Position numbers and translations under genes: made by a program. This document shows positions 23,920 through 34,779 of a stretch of DNA of 64,000 bases, piece after piece; position 1 is the stretch's first letter, and each line of letters starts with the position of its first letter. The DNA is from Phycomyces nitens. Taxonomy: Eukaryota > Mucoromycota > Mucoromycetes > Mucorales > Phycomycetaceae. The stretch spans positions 3,782,001 through 3,846,000 of the forward strand of contig JAHRBC010000001.1 in assembly GCA_022702545.1 (NCBI GenBank). The letters are read 5' to 3'. The notes under the pieces are model-generated. The model had not been told where the DNA came from, did not search any database, and saw only the letters and a program-made list of their open reading frames with translations.

Positions 23920-26900
23920 ATGTCAACTCCCACCGACTCGTCCAGTCCGATCGCAACCAGTCCTTATCCACCACAGCACCTTCAAAGGAGAAAGGGGAAT
24001 AATCCAAATGGGTCCTTTGAATCGAGTTCAATTATCTCAGGTACACCACCGACGATCCAAACTACTATTGGATCCTACCCTTGGCCACTCATTACTTCTT
24101 ATCTTGATGTGTTTGGTCAGAATTGTCGATAGATCAGGATGAATCACACTTAAGATCGGTGAATAATGAACAATTGTCACGGCCCAGCTCACAAGAAAAA
24201 CGCGACGATTGGTGGATTAGTGATCATAATCATAATCATAATCATCATCATGATCGTTCTGTTTCTTCATCGACTGCTGGCTTCAATCGCTCTCATATTT
24301 CCAATACTAGATCTACCCTTTCACAAGATCGCTACAATTCAACAATCGATAACAGCATGGAAACTGATCCTGATCCTGATCATCATCATCATCATCATCA
24401 GTCATCAAGACACGAAAGACGTAGACGAGACATTTTTGAAGAACATATTGACATGTCTTGCGAAAATGCCGATAATAATCATTCCACAGTTGAATTTAAT
24501 GTCTTGCGAAAATTCAGTTCATTGGATATCCACAGAAAGCAGGGCGAATCATCAAAGAACACATCATTCCAATCTACTTTTGGGTCATCTATATTTCCCA
24601 AAACAAGTACACCAGACTTGATACTAGAGAAAAGAGAGACGATGTCTTGGCCTGTATCAGAAACATTAAAGACTCAAGAAGATATTTTGGACATGCCAAG
24701 CAAAAAATCATTAGGTATTGGTTCAATTTAATTTAATTTAATTTCTTCTTTTTCTTTCTTGGAATTGGTTATATGATTCCTGTTCATTGAATTGATTCTC
24801 TTGTTAGGATCAGCGCAGTTTAGGTCTGGCTCTTCTACAGTGCCAATGGAAAGGTATCCGTCTTCAGATACTGATACTGCTCAACACCAAACACCAAATG
24901 ATCGTTACACCTCTCGCAACCACCAGTCTCCCAATTTCACCGCAAAATCCCACAAGAGCTCCATCACCATTATCGAACACCAAACTCGCGAAGTACATGC
25001 TTCCTTGGAGGAGAGTGACATTTCCGACTCAATATCAGCTCATACTTCACAATCTCACAAAACAAGCTCGTCTCTTATATCTCCCAGCAACTCTTTCCCA
25101 AACACCATGTCTTCGTGTAATTTGACACAGGAAATATCTACTGGGTCTGCGAGCTTCAATAGCTTCAATGGCTGGATTGAACCTGAAGAATCTCCAGGGA
25201 CACAAAACCAGGGCAACAGTAGTGACCAGCAATCACAAAACAGTTTTCCATATCGCATTGAGCAAGAGACTCACACATTTAAGGACAATGAGCCACTAAC
25301 TTTGGATGACAGTACTCAGCCATATGTGCAAAATACGGGCGAAGAAGATGTGCCTTACCTTCAGCAAGTCATTCAATCCAATTTAGATGATGATACACAA
25401 CCATATGTGCCAAAACGCAACGAGGAAAGTTCATTATACCCTTTCCAAATCGTACAGTCAAGTCCAGATGACAGCACCCAGCCATATGTACCATACAATA
25501 ATGAGCACGATATATCGTATATTCATCAAGTCATACAATCTACATCAGAAGATGATACCCAATCGTATATTCAAAACTACAATGAAGACACACAATCAAT
25601 TCCAGACAAGAGCACTCAGCCATACCAAGTCCATCATGAAGAACAAGAGGTATCATATCTCCAGCAAGCCATACAATCTATTCCAGAGGATGATGCTGTA
25701 TATTCCTCGAATGAAACCAATGAAAGATCTCTTGCTCAAGAAAATCCACCGTCTTCACAAGAGAATAGTGATCCCAATACATCAGTGTCTCAAATAAGCT
25801 CACAGAAAGCGAGTTTTGGAAGTTCTGGCGGATCTTTTCCGTATATCGACAATTCTGAACATGAACAAATTCAGCCACCAATTATCTCTGAAGCCCCAAT
25901 TCCAGCCATTACAAAAGAGAACAATGTCAATGGCCTGGAGTTGGAGTATCAAGAAAAGGCAGATTCCACCACTAAAGAGCCAACTCAAACGTATGATCCT
26001 GCTTCCCTTCACACACGCCGCCACAAAGAAACCCAGAGAGTTAATAAGCGAGCTCAGTACTCGCAATCCTCCCAGGACTCGAATAAAAGTGAATCAGAGC
26101 GTGCGGTTCCCAATGACAAGCCACCGTACACTATACACACAAGCGAGCCTTTCTTTTTGAATCCTGTGCCTGAAACCCCCGCACAGACTCTTTTCTATAC
26201 AACAAAAGTATTGACGATAATTCCCGAACACACACACTGTATACAGTCCTCATTTTCTTTGGGAACATGTTGGGAGAATGAAGATTACACGACCTTGGCT
26301 GTCAATAGATCATCGTCATGCAAGTACGTCGATCCGTGCAAATTGTCTTGCGCTATTCTTGGGTTTCCAGGCACAAAATCACTGCCTGAAAGGGAATGTA
26401 GTCGAGGTATTGTATTTGGCATTTTAAGAAAAGAAGTTTAAAGGACAGTGATTGACTTTCTTAATTAGACTATCCTTGTAGTATTGGAAGGAAAAGACGC
26501 CTTGGAGAAGAACGAGGGGGGACTAATGGATATGCTAACAAACGAATACACACTCCACGTTCGGTTCTTGAGATTGAGACACACCTTGGAAGGATAAGAG
26601 CAGATTATTTGGATACGAGTGATACGAGTGGAGACGAAGATAACTTGAATATCGAATGCAACTCGACCCAGACTCTTGATCAAAGCATACAGGAAGAATT
26701 TCTTGATGTGTATGGAAGCTGTACAAATACTCAGGTGCTTCAGGATCCCAGGCGACTGTTGGAAAGTGAATCAAGAAGGGTTGTACTGGCAGAAAATACT
26801 CAAGAAGAAGAAGAAGAAAAGGAAAAGGAAAAGGAGCAGCAGGAGCAGGAGCATGGGCAGGAGGAGCAGGAGGAAGTGGGAGTAGAGGGGAAATTTTCAG

Positions 26901-27613
26901 ACTCATTCCTTGGAAATACGGATTGGATTGATTCAGGAAGTAGTCTTTCAAATGGGCCATCCCAAAGTACTCAGGAAACCTTGGATGATCAGGAAAGTCC
27001 GAGTAGACAAGAAAGTCGATATAATCAAAATAATCAAAATAGTCAAAACACCCAGTATTTCACAACCGTTCCAAATTGTAATTTGTTTCAAAACTCTCAA
27101 AGCCAACAAACACAAGGTAGCCAACGCAGTGTTGCCTTGTCTACATCGTCACAAAGGTCACATAACTCTAGCTCTACGCCTGGAATTGAGTACCGTGTGA
27201 CGAAGCCAATATCAAGTCGTGAATCTTCTCAAAACATGACTTGTCGAGAAACCCTTTCCCAAAGCCCAAAAAAGCCCATCGATAGAGTAAAGTCTCAAAT
27301 CAACTCTCGTTTTTTCAGTCAGAAACCTGTCAATGTTCCTTTCGATCTACGTAACCATGCTCACATTGAATCGACAGGGGAATTAGACTACACCACCAAG
27401 GAAAGAAACCCTCTGTCTAATCGTGCATTTCCACGAAGGCCAGGTATTGGGTTATCAAGAGCACCGTCCAGCCAAACACAAACATCTCAAAAGGGGCTCA
27501 ATACATTTTATAATCAAGTATTACCCACAACGGTCCGTGAAGGGACCAAGCGAAAGAATTATGGTATGAGATCTCACCGGGGATTAGATCGTCTAGGCGA
27601 AAATGATTCCTGA
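23920..27613 (+). CDS. Large SQ/TQ-rich protein with tandem TQPY repeats
   Basis: Four exons (23920-24040, 24121-24714, 24808-26406, 26469-27613) give an in-frame protein of 1152 aa. The second exon has two acceptors 12 nt apart, both in frame. The protein is very rich in Ser, Gln, Thr, Asn and His, with many S-Q and T-Q pairs, so it resembles the SQ/TQ cluster domains targeted by ATM/ATR (Tel1/Mec1) kinases. Residues about 402-535 contain five tandem units of about 27 residues with the core D-D-[ST]-T-Q-P-Y-V. A globular-looking Cys-containing block follows at about 705-790, then a Glu/Gln-rich stretch. Near the end (about residue 1094) is RPGIGLSR, which resembles RAD51-binding IGLSR motifs. 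No BRCT, FHA or Tudor domain is seen. A DNA-damage or meiotic role is an inference only. Confidence 0.7.
25291..25700 (+). repeat. Five tandem ~27-aa repeats (TQPYV units)
   Basis: Five consecutive coding units share the pattern D-D-x-T-Q-P-Y-V, a spacer with N/E/E, then a Y-x-x-Q-x-V-I-Q-S end. Unit four is shortened (TQSYIQNYNED). The DNA units differ by many substitutions, many of them at third codon positions, so the repeat is old and maintained at the protein level. Confidence 0.85.
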
Positions 27614-27944
27614 TCAAGCAAGCCTTGTTTCCAAAGAGAGAGAAAAAAGAATGAATTTCACCAAGATCCAGTCTTTTGTTTTATATAAAAGTTAAAAGTG
27701 TAAATATCGACAACGTAAACTAAAGTAAAGTAAAGTAAAGCAATAATAATTATAGTAATTATAATAGATTGTAACAGTCTCAAGAAGCCTCGAGGGGGAT
27801 TTGATATATTTTGGCTGGTTTGCAACCAATAAGTCTAACCAAAATACAGTGCAAGATGTGATGATTCATTTAAATTACGGTATAAAATTACACTAAAAGT
27901 TGGTACAATAAATTAGATGTCTAATATACTCTTTAACAATTAGA
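27614..27944. other. Convergent intergenic region
   Basis: The space between the stops of the SQ/TQ gene and the Pil1-type gene holds a TAAAG-type short tandem repeat (27719-27739) and AT-rich sequence. No gene is seen. Confidence 0.4.
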
Positions 27945-29701
27945 TCAGTTTTGGAATTTTGCCAAAAGGGATGTTACTCTGGATCTCGAACGACCCTCAT
28001 TATTGCGAGCATCATGTGCATCTTTTTCGACAATTGGTTTTGTGGTGGTATCTACATGGCTCTCGGAATCCACGTCTTCATTAACAGACAAGCTGTCTGC
28101 AACAATGCCACGAATTCCAGAAGAGTTGAAGCTAGAGACACTGCTGGTAGAAATAGATGCCTGAGGATTTATATAATTGGGATTACTCGTTGGACGCACA
28201 AATCCACCAGGATCTGCGCGTGGACCAAGGTTGGGGCTTCCTGGATGACTGTTGCGATGAGAGGGATTGAATATTGCATGAGTTCCAAGCGATTGAGCCA
28301 TTTCTTCGTATGTCTTTGGAGGAGTATATTGCTGGTAGAATTGGTATAGCTTTTGGTGATCTGGTAAGCCCAAATAAACATGCGAGAATCCAGACGGTGG
28401 CAAGGATGGAATTAAGGGTACATTGGAGGATCCATCGTTGATTGCCAGTTCTGGAACCTGGGATGCACCATTTGTGCGTGGGTAAGGATCAGGATATTGA
28501 CTGGGGTTCGGGTCGTCAGGCTTGCGGATTGATTGGGGCTTGATCTGCAAAAGCTTTCTCGAAGGTGGGGTATCCTTTGGCTTCTCCGCAGATTCTTCGT
28601 CTGCTTCAGGAAGACTGTCTGAATTATCAGACACGTCAATCGCATCAAGTGCAACCTCTGATTCAGTGAGGCATTCTGCTGAATTTTCAGCTGCTTCTTC
28701 TGCAGACACGCCTTCTGCTGATGGCACAGGAGGAAGATCTTTTTCCTGTGATAATGAGCTTATACGGGTTGTAATCAATGGATTGCGACCATGATGTGAT
28801 GTAAGGGTTCGGCGGACTTTTGCCTTGTCTGGCTTCCAGTTGGTAATAGCGTGAGTTGCGTCCTTTACAATACGAGTAGTTTTTTCAATTCCTAAAGAAA
28901 AACAAAAAGTACAATGGTAGGTATTATTCTAGTAGTCCATAATATATAAACAGCCTCTTGAGAGATGCTTCTTACCTTTGTAAGGAGGCCTTTCTTGGCC
29001 CGTTTTTATTGGAGTCACGTCCAATTCATCCACAATGTACTTTCCAAAGGATGAGATAATATCTGTCTTGCCCGCCAGTTCATGCATACCATTAAGAAGA
29101 AGATAGAGAGACTCACGCGCTGCCACACGCTTAAAATTGCTAATCTCAACCTCGTCTTCTTCGGTGGCTGCCACCAAATCTGCCAATTGCTTCTTGAGAT
29201 CCGCAATCTTGTCTACCGAGTCTGGAGAGTTATCCTGCAATTTTGCAATGTTTTCTGCCAGTCGCTTCTTTTTCTCGCGAACCTCGGTAAGCATACTGTC
29301 TCTTTCGCCAATTGACTTTATTGTCTCTCTGTATTGCTCGCAGTTTCCTGTATATTTGTATTAGTTTATTTGCGAATTCCAACTATTATGCTTTTTGGTA
29401 CCTGCAAACTCGGTCAAATTGGTGGACCAGGTATCAAGTAGGTTTCCAAGTTGTTTGGTAACGTCCTGCATAATATGTTTTTGTTTAGTCTGATTATTGA
29501 GTATGAGATTATTGAGCGTACTGCAAGATCATCTCCAAGAGGATTTCCATAACGAATCAAGTTGGCATTTGCCACACGGCGTTCATCGGCCAATTGACCC
29601 AAGAGAGAAATAACCTTTTTTTCAGAGTTTAATAGATCTGGAAGGCTTCTGTCTTCTTGACTAGAACGAGTGAGATGATAAAATGGCTTGAATGAAAACA
29701 T
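27945..29701 (-). CDS. PIL1: Eisosome core protein, Pil1/Lsp1-type BAR domain
   Basis: Four exons (29701-29522, 29465-29402, 29347-28976, 28891-27945) give 520 aa. The N-terminal 250 residues follow the Pil1/Lsp1 plan: an LLNSEKKVISLLGQLADERR helix, then DVTKQLGNLLDTWSTNL, a long charged coiled coil (EKKKRLAENIAKLQDNSPDSV), and a block ending SSFGKYIVDELDVTP with E-R-P-P-Y. Pil1 proteins form half-cylinder lattices on PI(4,5)P2 at the plasma membrane and define eisosomes. The C-terminal half is Ser, Pro and Glu-rich and looks disordered; it is longer than in yeast Pil1 (339 aa in total) and may carry regulatory phosphorylation. The gene is divergent from a claudin-like four-TM gene. Confidence 0.85.
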
Positions 29702-29897
29702 ATTATATAAGCTTGGACATGCAAAAGAAGCACCCTAAAATACCAAGAATTTATCGTTCTTGCGGGTCACGAATGGTAACTGGTGCACCAATGACCTAGA
29801 ACGGATCTCAGTGTTTTTCTATTTTTGTACAAATCTCTTGGAAAACAAAAAAGGATTCTCTATTTTCTCCTTGTTTGTGAAATCTCTTGGAATCCTA
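29702..29897. promoter_or_regulatory. Divergent promoter, PIL1-type / four-TM gene
   Basis: Only 196 bp separate the two divergent starts. There is no recognised factor site. The close pairing suggests joint expression of two plasma-membrane components. Confidence 0.4.
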
Positions 29898-30841
29898 ATG
29901 GCAGTATCCTTTGTTACCTATCTAATAATATTCTTTGCGTTTTGCATCAACTATGCCCTGACTGTCACGGCATTAGTGATGCCTAAATGGTTAGGAGTCC
30001 ATTAAACATCTTATTTTACTGATTTATGATAATGTTGCGTAGGCTGACTTTTGTTACGCCGATTCCATTTTATATCGAGACAAATTATGGTCTCTTTAAG
30101 CTATGCAAGAGGTAGGGCTTGTCATTCGAAGGCCAAGGCGAGTCAACGTTTTTTTTTTTCTTAAAAAAAACCATTATAAAATAGTTTTCTCCGAGAATGT
30201 CGGCCTTTTCCATCTGCAAAATACAATGATTGTGAACAAGGTAAAGGGCTTTTGGGTCTACTATATATCAATTACAACAACTGACGTAGGCCAACAAAAA
30301 TATTAGAGGGATTCTGTGAACTCTGGTAAGGCTTATTGGACAGCAAAATAGGCTAGTATTCAGTACGTTGGATCACAATAGGCGTGCATCAGCAGCTGGC
30401 ATGGTTTTAGCAACAATCATTGGCGGACTAGCCATATTGGCATTACTGGGCACTCTTTGCGGAGGAAGACTCAATAGGGAAAGAGCATGGTCTGGAGTTG
30501 CGGGGTAAAGTGTACTGGAATACAAAAGTATCGCCTTGACTCACCATTTCTATTTCTCTAGTCTATTTGTAATCTCTGGTGAGTATATATATATGCACTA
30601 ATAAGCCCATCAAATACTGGTATAATGATTTATTGTGTTTGTAGCCATCCCACAAGCATTTTCGATGGGTGTGATTGCCTATCTGTTCAACACTAGCGAT
30701 GCTTTCTACATTGGAACCCGCTACAATGTGTCGTTTATTCTGTGTATCATTGCTTGGTGCTTAAATGTTATCTTGGCCATTATGCTTTCCATGATTGCCA
30801 TGCTGAGTCCACCAGAATACGCTTACCAACCCTTGAACTAA
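29898..30841 (+). CDS. Claudin/Sur7-like four-TM membrane protein
   Basis: Six exons (29898-29989, 30043-30111, 30290-30325, 30382-30504, 30562-30578, 30645-30841) give 177 aa; two of them are only 36 and 17 nt. Four hydrophobic segments are visible: residues about 3-28, 68-92, 105-125 and 137-165. Between segments one and two lies an extracellular loop with Y-G-L-F-K-L-C, a later C-E-L-W and a preceding aromatic stretch. That pattern resembles the claudin/PMP22/Sur7 signature G-L-x-x-C...C. In yeasts Sur7-family proteins sit in the membrane compartment over eisosomes. The divergent Pil1-type neighbour supports that setting, although the family call rests on topology and the Cys motif. The last 99 coding bases are duplicated downstream at 34894. 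Confidence 0.65.
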
Positions 30842-30917
30842 TCATACTCTCTCTTTCTCTTTCTCTCTTATATATATATATATCTTAATATATATCTTAA
30901 TAAAGTGAATATAAATT

Positions 30918-30948
<31 letters not shown>

Positions 30949-31299
30949 ATTTGATTAATGGACTAACTAACAGGCAAAATAGTTGAATTTTTAAGATTAT
31001 CTTATACAAGAGGCTTTTTGGTGTACGAGGCAGGGAGAGTGAGATTGAGTAATCTGAGTGCATTGGATCCCAAGATACCCTCTACAACCTTCTTGTCAAG
31101 ACCAGAATCAGTAATGGCTGCAAGGTTACTGTCGACTGACATCCATCGCTCGGGTCCTCCATTCTGGTTCTCGAGTAGTGGGAAGAAGGGGTGATCTGTG
31201 CCAAGCATGATGTTGGTTGGGTCTGCAAAGTCAACAGTTGCCTTTACACCAGTCTCGTGATAGATTACAGCATCATAGTAGAGTATCTTGAGGTATAGT
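30743..31299. repeat. Direct repeat, left copy (557 bp)
   Basis: This segment holds the last exon end of the four-TM gene, its 3' flank and the end of an amidohydrolase gene. It is nearly identical to 34894-35408, with differences mostly in AT/GT microsatellites. The homology stops exactly at the start of the small TA-flanked repeat at 31301. Confidence 0.9.
31002..31298 (-). pseudogene. Truncated 3' copy of the amidohydrolase gene
   Basis: The minus-strand frame repeats the last 95 or so codons of the intact gene at 35116-36295. It includes the metal-ligand block (GTDHPFFP) and the same stop. A few substitutions are seen, such as NIML for NIMF and FFPLL for FFPPL. It lacks the N-terminal two thirds, so it cannot encode an enzyme. 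It arose by the segment duplication described above. Confidence 0.9.
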
Positions 31300-31300
31300 A

Positions 31301-31635
31301 TGGTGCATTCGGAATTGGATATCAACTTTTTCACATATTTTTCAAAAGCCCAAAACTTTTGCAAAAATAAAGATATCAAAAATCTGAGCCTCGCGTTGAA
31401 TAGCCACAGTATGTTTTGATGTATCCCATGGCTTCATTTTTAATTAAATGGCGTTAAAGAAAAGCGTTAGTGTTTTAAAGATTTGCTAGTAAGAGACGGT
31501 TATATAGCGGAGATAATAATTATGTTTTCCAGTATGTCGGATGGTAAATATCATTACTTTTTTCATCTGCGGAGTTTTATCAAACGAAATTGAAACAAAT
31601 TCGACAAAAGTCGATAGTTAAAGCTAAATGTACCA
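31301..31635. mobile_element. MITE-like element with TGGTGCATT termini
   Basis: A 335-bp non-coding unit begins TGGTGCATTC and ends AATGTACCA, imperfect inverted ends, with TA on both sides. Related copies lie at 41190-42082. There is no open frame. It behaves like a non-autonomous DNA element with TA target duplication, as in the Tc1/mariner group. Confidence 0.65.
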
Positions 31636-31637
31636 TA

Positions 31638-31848
31638 CAGTGTTTTCTTTGGATGATGGAATAAATCTTTGGATGCTTTATGTTTTATTAAAAAAAATGG
31701 CGTACCCCTCTACAGTAGTTTACGCTTGAAAATATCAAAATCAAGACTCAAATACAAACTTTAGAATCTGTAATAAAATGTTTGATCGCTCGGTATACTT
31801 CTTGGAAAGTCCAATATAACTTTCAATTGACCAAGTTGAGTCATTGCC
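31638..31848. repeat. Left terminal inverted repeat
   Basis: This is the inverse complement of 34543-34752. The match is near perfect from the CAGTG end inwards to GAGTCATTGCC, after which the two arms diverge. Confidence 0.9.
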
Positions 31849-32677
31849 AAAGAAATAATCCGTACACGAATAGTACGCTATATAATATCTATAGTAAGAG
31901 AACAGCCAATCTTTTTTTTCTTTGTTTTTTTTTGCGTGAGATGCGACTGCATATTGTAACATTTTATTAAGCATTTGCTAAAATTGTATCCTGAGCAATA
32001 GTATGTAACCAGCTTATCAACTTTACACATGGGGACTCTTAAAAGGAAGCCATTTACAAGGCGCAGATCTAACAATGAGTGATTGCCTATGTGTTTGTGA
32101 GAAATATAAAATATCTATTATGCTAAATAGTTAAACAAAAATATTTTACAGACCTAAAAGTACTCCATATGCTTACCATCGGAACATGGTTTAGACAGCA
32201 CTAAAAGTGCTCTTTTCAATCATCTCTGGTGATATTCGTTACATGCAATAACACCTCACTTGGAAGCATATACTGGAAAGCAATGATCGCCAGTATAGTT
32301 CCTTGTTATAGAACGAGCTTAGTTTTGGAAATCTGTTACAAAAAAAAAAGATTAGCAAAAGTGGCCAATCTTTCTTTCTATATTTAAAATCGAATTGTCG
32401 TCGAATTAAATTCTTGGGACAATGCGTTCTAGTCCCTCAGACCACACCACAGTTGTACAAAACAAGATCACATGACTTACGATTGGATTCCTATTCTTTA
32501 ACCCCTTTTTATTTAAAAAACCCTGTTGCCAGTGAAGTCAATGACTGAACCAAACCAGTAGAAACATATAAATTGCAAAGTCTGCGACTGAGCCAAATCA
32601 ATAGAAACATATATAATGCAAGTATCAGTTTCAAGCTTTTGTGTTACTAATATTTTTATTTTATTTTTATAATACAG

Positions 32678-34391
32678 TTCAGTAGCAGGGAACTGTCTGA
32701 TAATGAGAAAAATTACCTTCAGTCAATCACAAATGAAGGAACCATAAAGAGCTGTATTCAATTTCTAGCAGCTCAACGTTTATTACTTGAAGAATTGGAC
32801 GCAACAGATGCAATTATTGCCAAGTAGGTCTAAAGAGCAATAGTTGTCTAGATTGATTTTTATCTCATCACGATATCTTTTTTTTGTTGCTCTTTTTTAG
32901 ACTTGGAATATCAAGGATTGTAAATGCCATCAATCCAACAATCAAAAATCTTATTTATAGTAACTTGAATGATAATGAGAAACAAGTTTTCGTCATGAAA
33001 AGCGCCGGATTACCTTGTACCAGTTTAGAACCAGATGTATGTACCGTAATCGATAACATCATCATACCGGTTTAGAACCAGATGTATGTAGCGTAATCGA
33101 CAACATCATCAAATTTGATGAATCTGGCAAACATAAATTATATTCCATGGAAGATATGGATGAATTGTTGGAACAAATTCAAGCAAAGAAGGCTGAGTGC
33201 AGTAAAAACAAGCAACGAGATGCACAGCTGTATAAAGCTTTAAGTTGCATGGAAGTGATGTAAGACTAAAGCTATCAGTATAATTTATTTACTATTCAAT
33301 TACTAACTTTTTCTACTCGCTAGAATTGAGTCATTTGATTTATGGGATGATGATGATGATAAAACGAGCGAGATCACACATTATCGCAGATTCGCTTCGC
33401 TTTTGGATATTATTTTTTAAAAAAAAAACTGGCATTCAACTGAATGAGTAAGTGTATAATTACTATCTATGATACATAACACCTTGTGTTAACTACTTTA
33501 CACATTTGTACTATTGTTTCAGCGGTGAGACAGGATCAATGTCAACAAAACTTGAACGTGAAACGAATAAGGCTATTTTTCATGCCATGGATATATCACC
33601 GGCCTATTCAAGAAAGATTGATCTCCTTTTAAAATGTAAAGATTCAAAGACTACTGTCGAAATGTCGTCGAATGAATGGAAACGTGCTTCTGTTACCAAG
33701 AATATCCAACTAGCACAACAGTGCAAAAATCTAAGAATCAATACAGCCATCCTAAAAAGTTTAAAAAAACTTGGTATAAACCGAACATTGTCAATGGATT
33801 GGACTGGTAAGGATATGAATATTGTAATAATGAAATTAGCTAGTTATTAACTGCTGCTCAAGGTAATTCTGGATATATGTACAAGCTAGAGTGGTGTCCT
33901 GATCAGGAAGTTTATTTCGCGAGTGATTGTATAATAGTCCAACTTCCCACAAGTCCGTTGCTATTATTTTGTATGAAACCAACATTAGAATCACTTTTCA
34001 GATTCAAGGTATGTTGAAGATGTTTGGGATAAATAAGGCTATTATTAATAATTACCTTTAGCTTTTTCTACTCCATAATGCCAATGTTATCAAAACCTCT
34101 TTACAAATTCAGAAACACAAAAAGAATATGCAAAGTGTAGCTGACTCGTGTTCGCTGAGCATTACAACTCCAGTGTCTACTTCTCCCGTGCATTTTTCAT
34201 CATCGTCCACTCTCTCTCCATATAGTTCCCCAGTATCACCATTATATTCACTATCTTCAAACAAAGTACATCTACATGAGCCGTTTGTATTTTTTACTCC
34301 TAAAAACAACCGTATGAAGCAAAGATGCTTATTTAGAGAGGACGAAGATAATGATTCCGATGACCCTGATAATAGCAATGCCACTATTTGA
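32678..34391 (+). pseudogene. Decayed spliced gene, PD-(D/E)XK-like Mucorales family
   Basis: Exonic segments at about 32678-32826, 32901-33240, 33325-33450, 33523-33806 and beyond share typical splice borders. Translated parts include LSDNEKNYLQSI, LEELDATDAI, then HYRRFASLLDIIF and GETGSMSTKLERETNKAIF. The block KIDLLLKCKD through VEMSSNEWKRA has an Asp followed about 20 residues later by E-W-K, compatible with a PD-(D/E)XK nuclease core. I associate this protein type with multicopy hypothetical genes in Mucorales genomes. A 47-bp tandem duplication at 33024 shifts the frame, and an A-run near 33418 breaks it again, so this copy is inactive. Function and transposition role are unknown. Confidence 0.6.
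33024..33117 (+). repeat. 47-bp tandem duplication inside the element gene
   Basis: The sequence starting TTTAGAACCAGATGTATGTA occurs at 33024 and again at 33071. The two units differ at several positions. Because 47 is not a multiple of three, the duplication breaks the reading frame. Confidence 0.9.
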
Positions 34392-34542
34392 AGTACACAT
34401 CCTCAATGTTTTCATTCTTTTACATATTAATTATTATCCATTGTACAAATTTTATCGAATTGTCAAAGGCAATAAAATTCACTTTTTTTGTGTATTTTGC
34501 GCGCAGGTTGTTTTATACTGCTCATGCAAAGATGATCTATCT

Positions 34543-34752
34543 GGCACTGACTCAACTTGGTCAATTGAAAGTTATATTGGACTTTCCAAGAAGTATACCG
34601 AGCGATCAAACATTTTATTACAGATTCTGAAGTTTGTATTTGAATCTTGATTTTTATATTTTCAAACGTAAACTACTGTAGAGGGGTACGACATGTTCTT
34701 AATAAAACATAAAACATCCAAAGATTTATTCCATCATCCAAAGAAAACACTG
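34543..34752. repeat. Right terminal inverted repeat
   Basis: This is the partner of 31638-31848. It ends AAAACACTG before TA. The outermost 38 bases match the left arm without a mismatch, and differences are mainly single transitions and a short A-rich patch. Confidence 0.9.
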
Positions 34753-34779
34753 TAGCCTGTCTGTAAAATGTTTAAAGGG

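Larger units (their letters stand above)
31638..34752. mobile_element. 3.1-kb DNA element with ~210-bp terminal inverted repeats
   Basis: The ends read CAGTGTTTTCTTTGGATG and its complement, and both are flanked by TA (31636-31637 and 34753-34754). The inverted repeats run 31638-31848 and 34543-34752 with only a few mismatches. CAGTG ends and TA duplication are typical of Tc1/mariner-type elements, but the interior has no recognisable DDE transposase. Instead it carries a decayed spliced gene of a family I associate with Mucorales (see 32678-34391). The element could be a non-autonomous composite or use an unknown mechanism. It inserted next to, or into the TA of, the small element at 31301-31635. 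Confidence 0.8.

Noticed and set aside
29904..29915. GTATCCTTTGTT, a perfect U12-type donor sequence
   Set aside because: It lies inside the first coding exon of the four-TM gene, where it encodes part of membrane segment one; no matching TTCCTTAAC branch site was found at a suitable distance.
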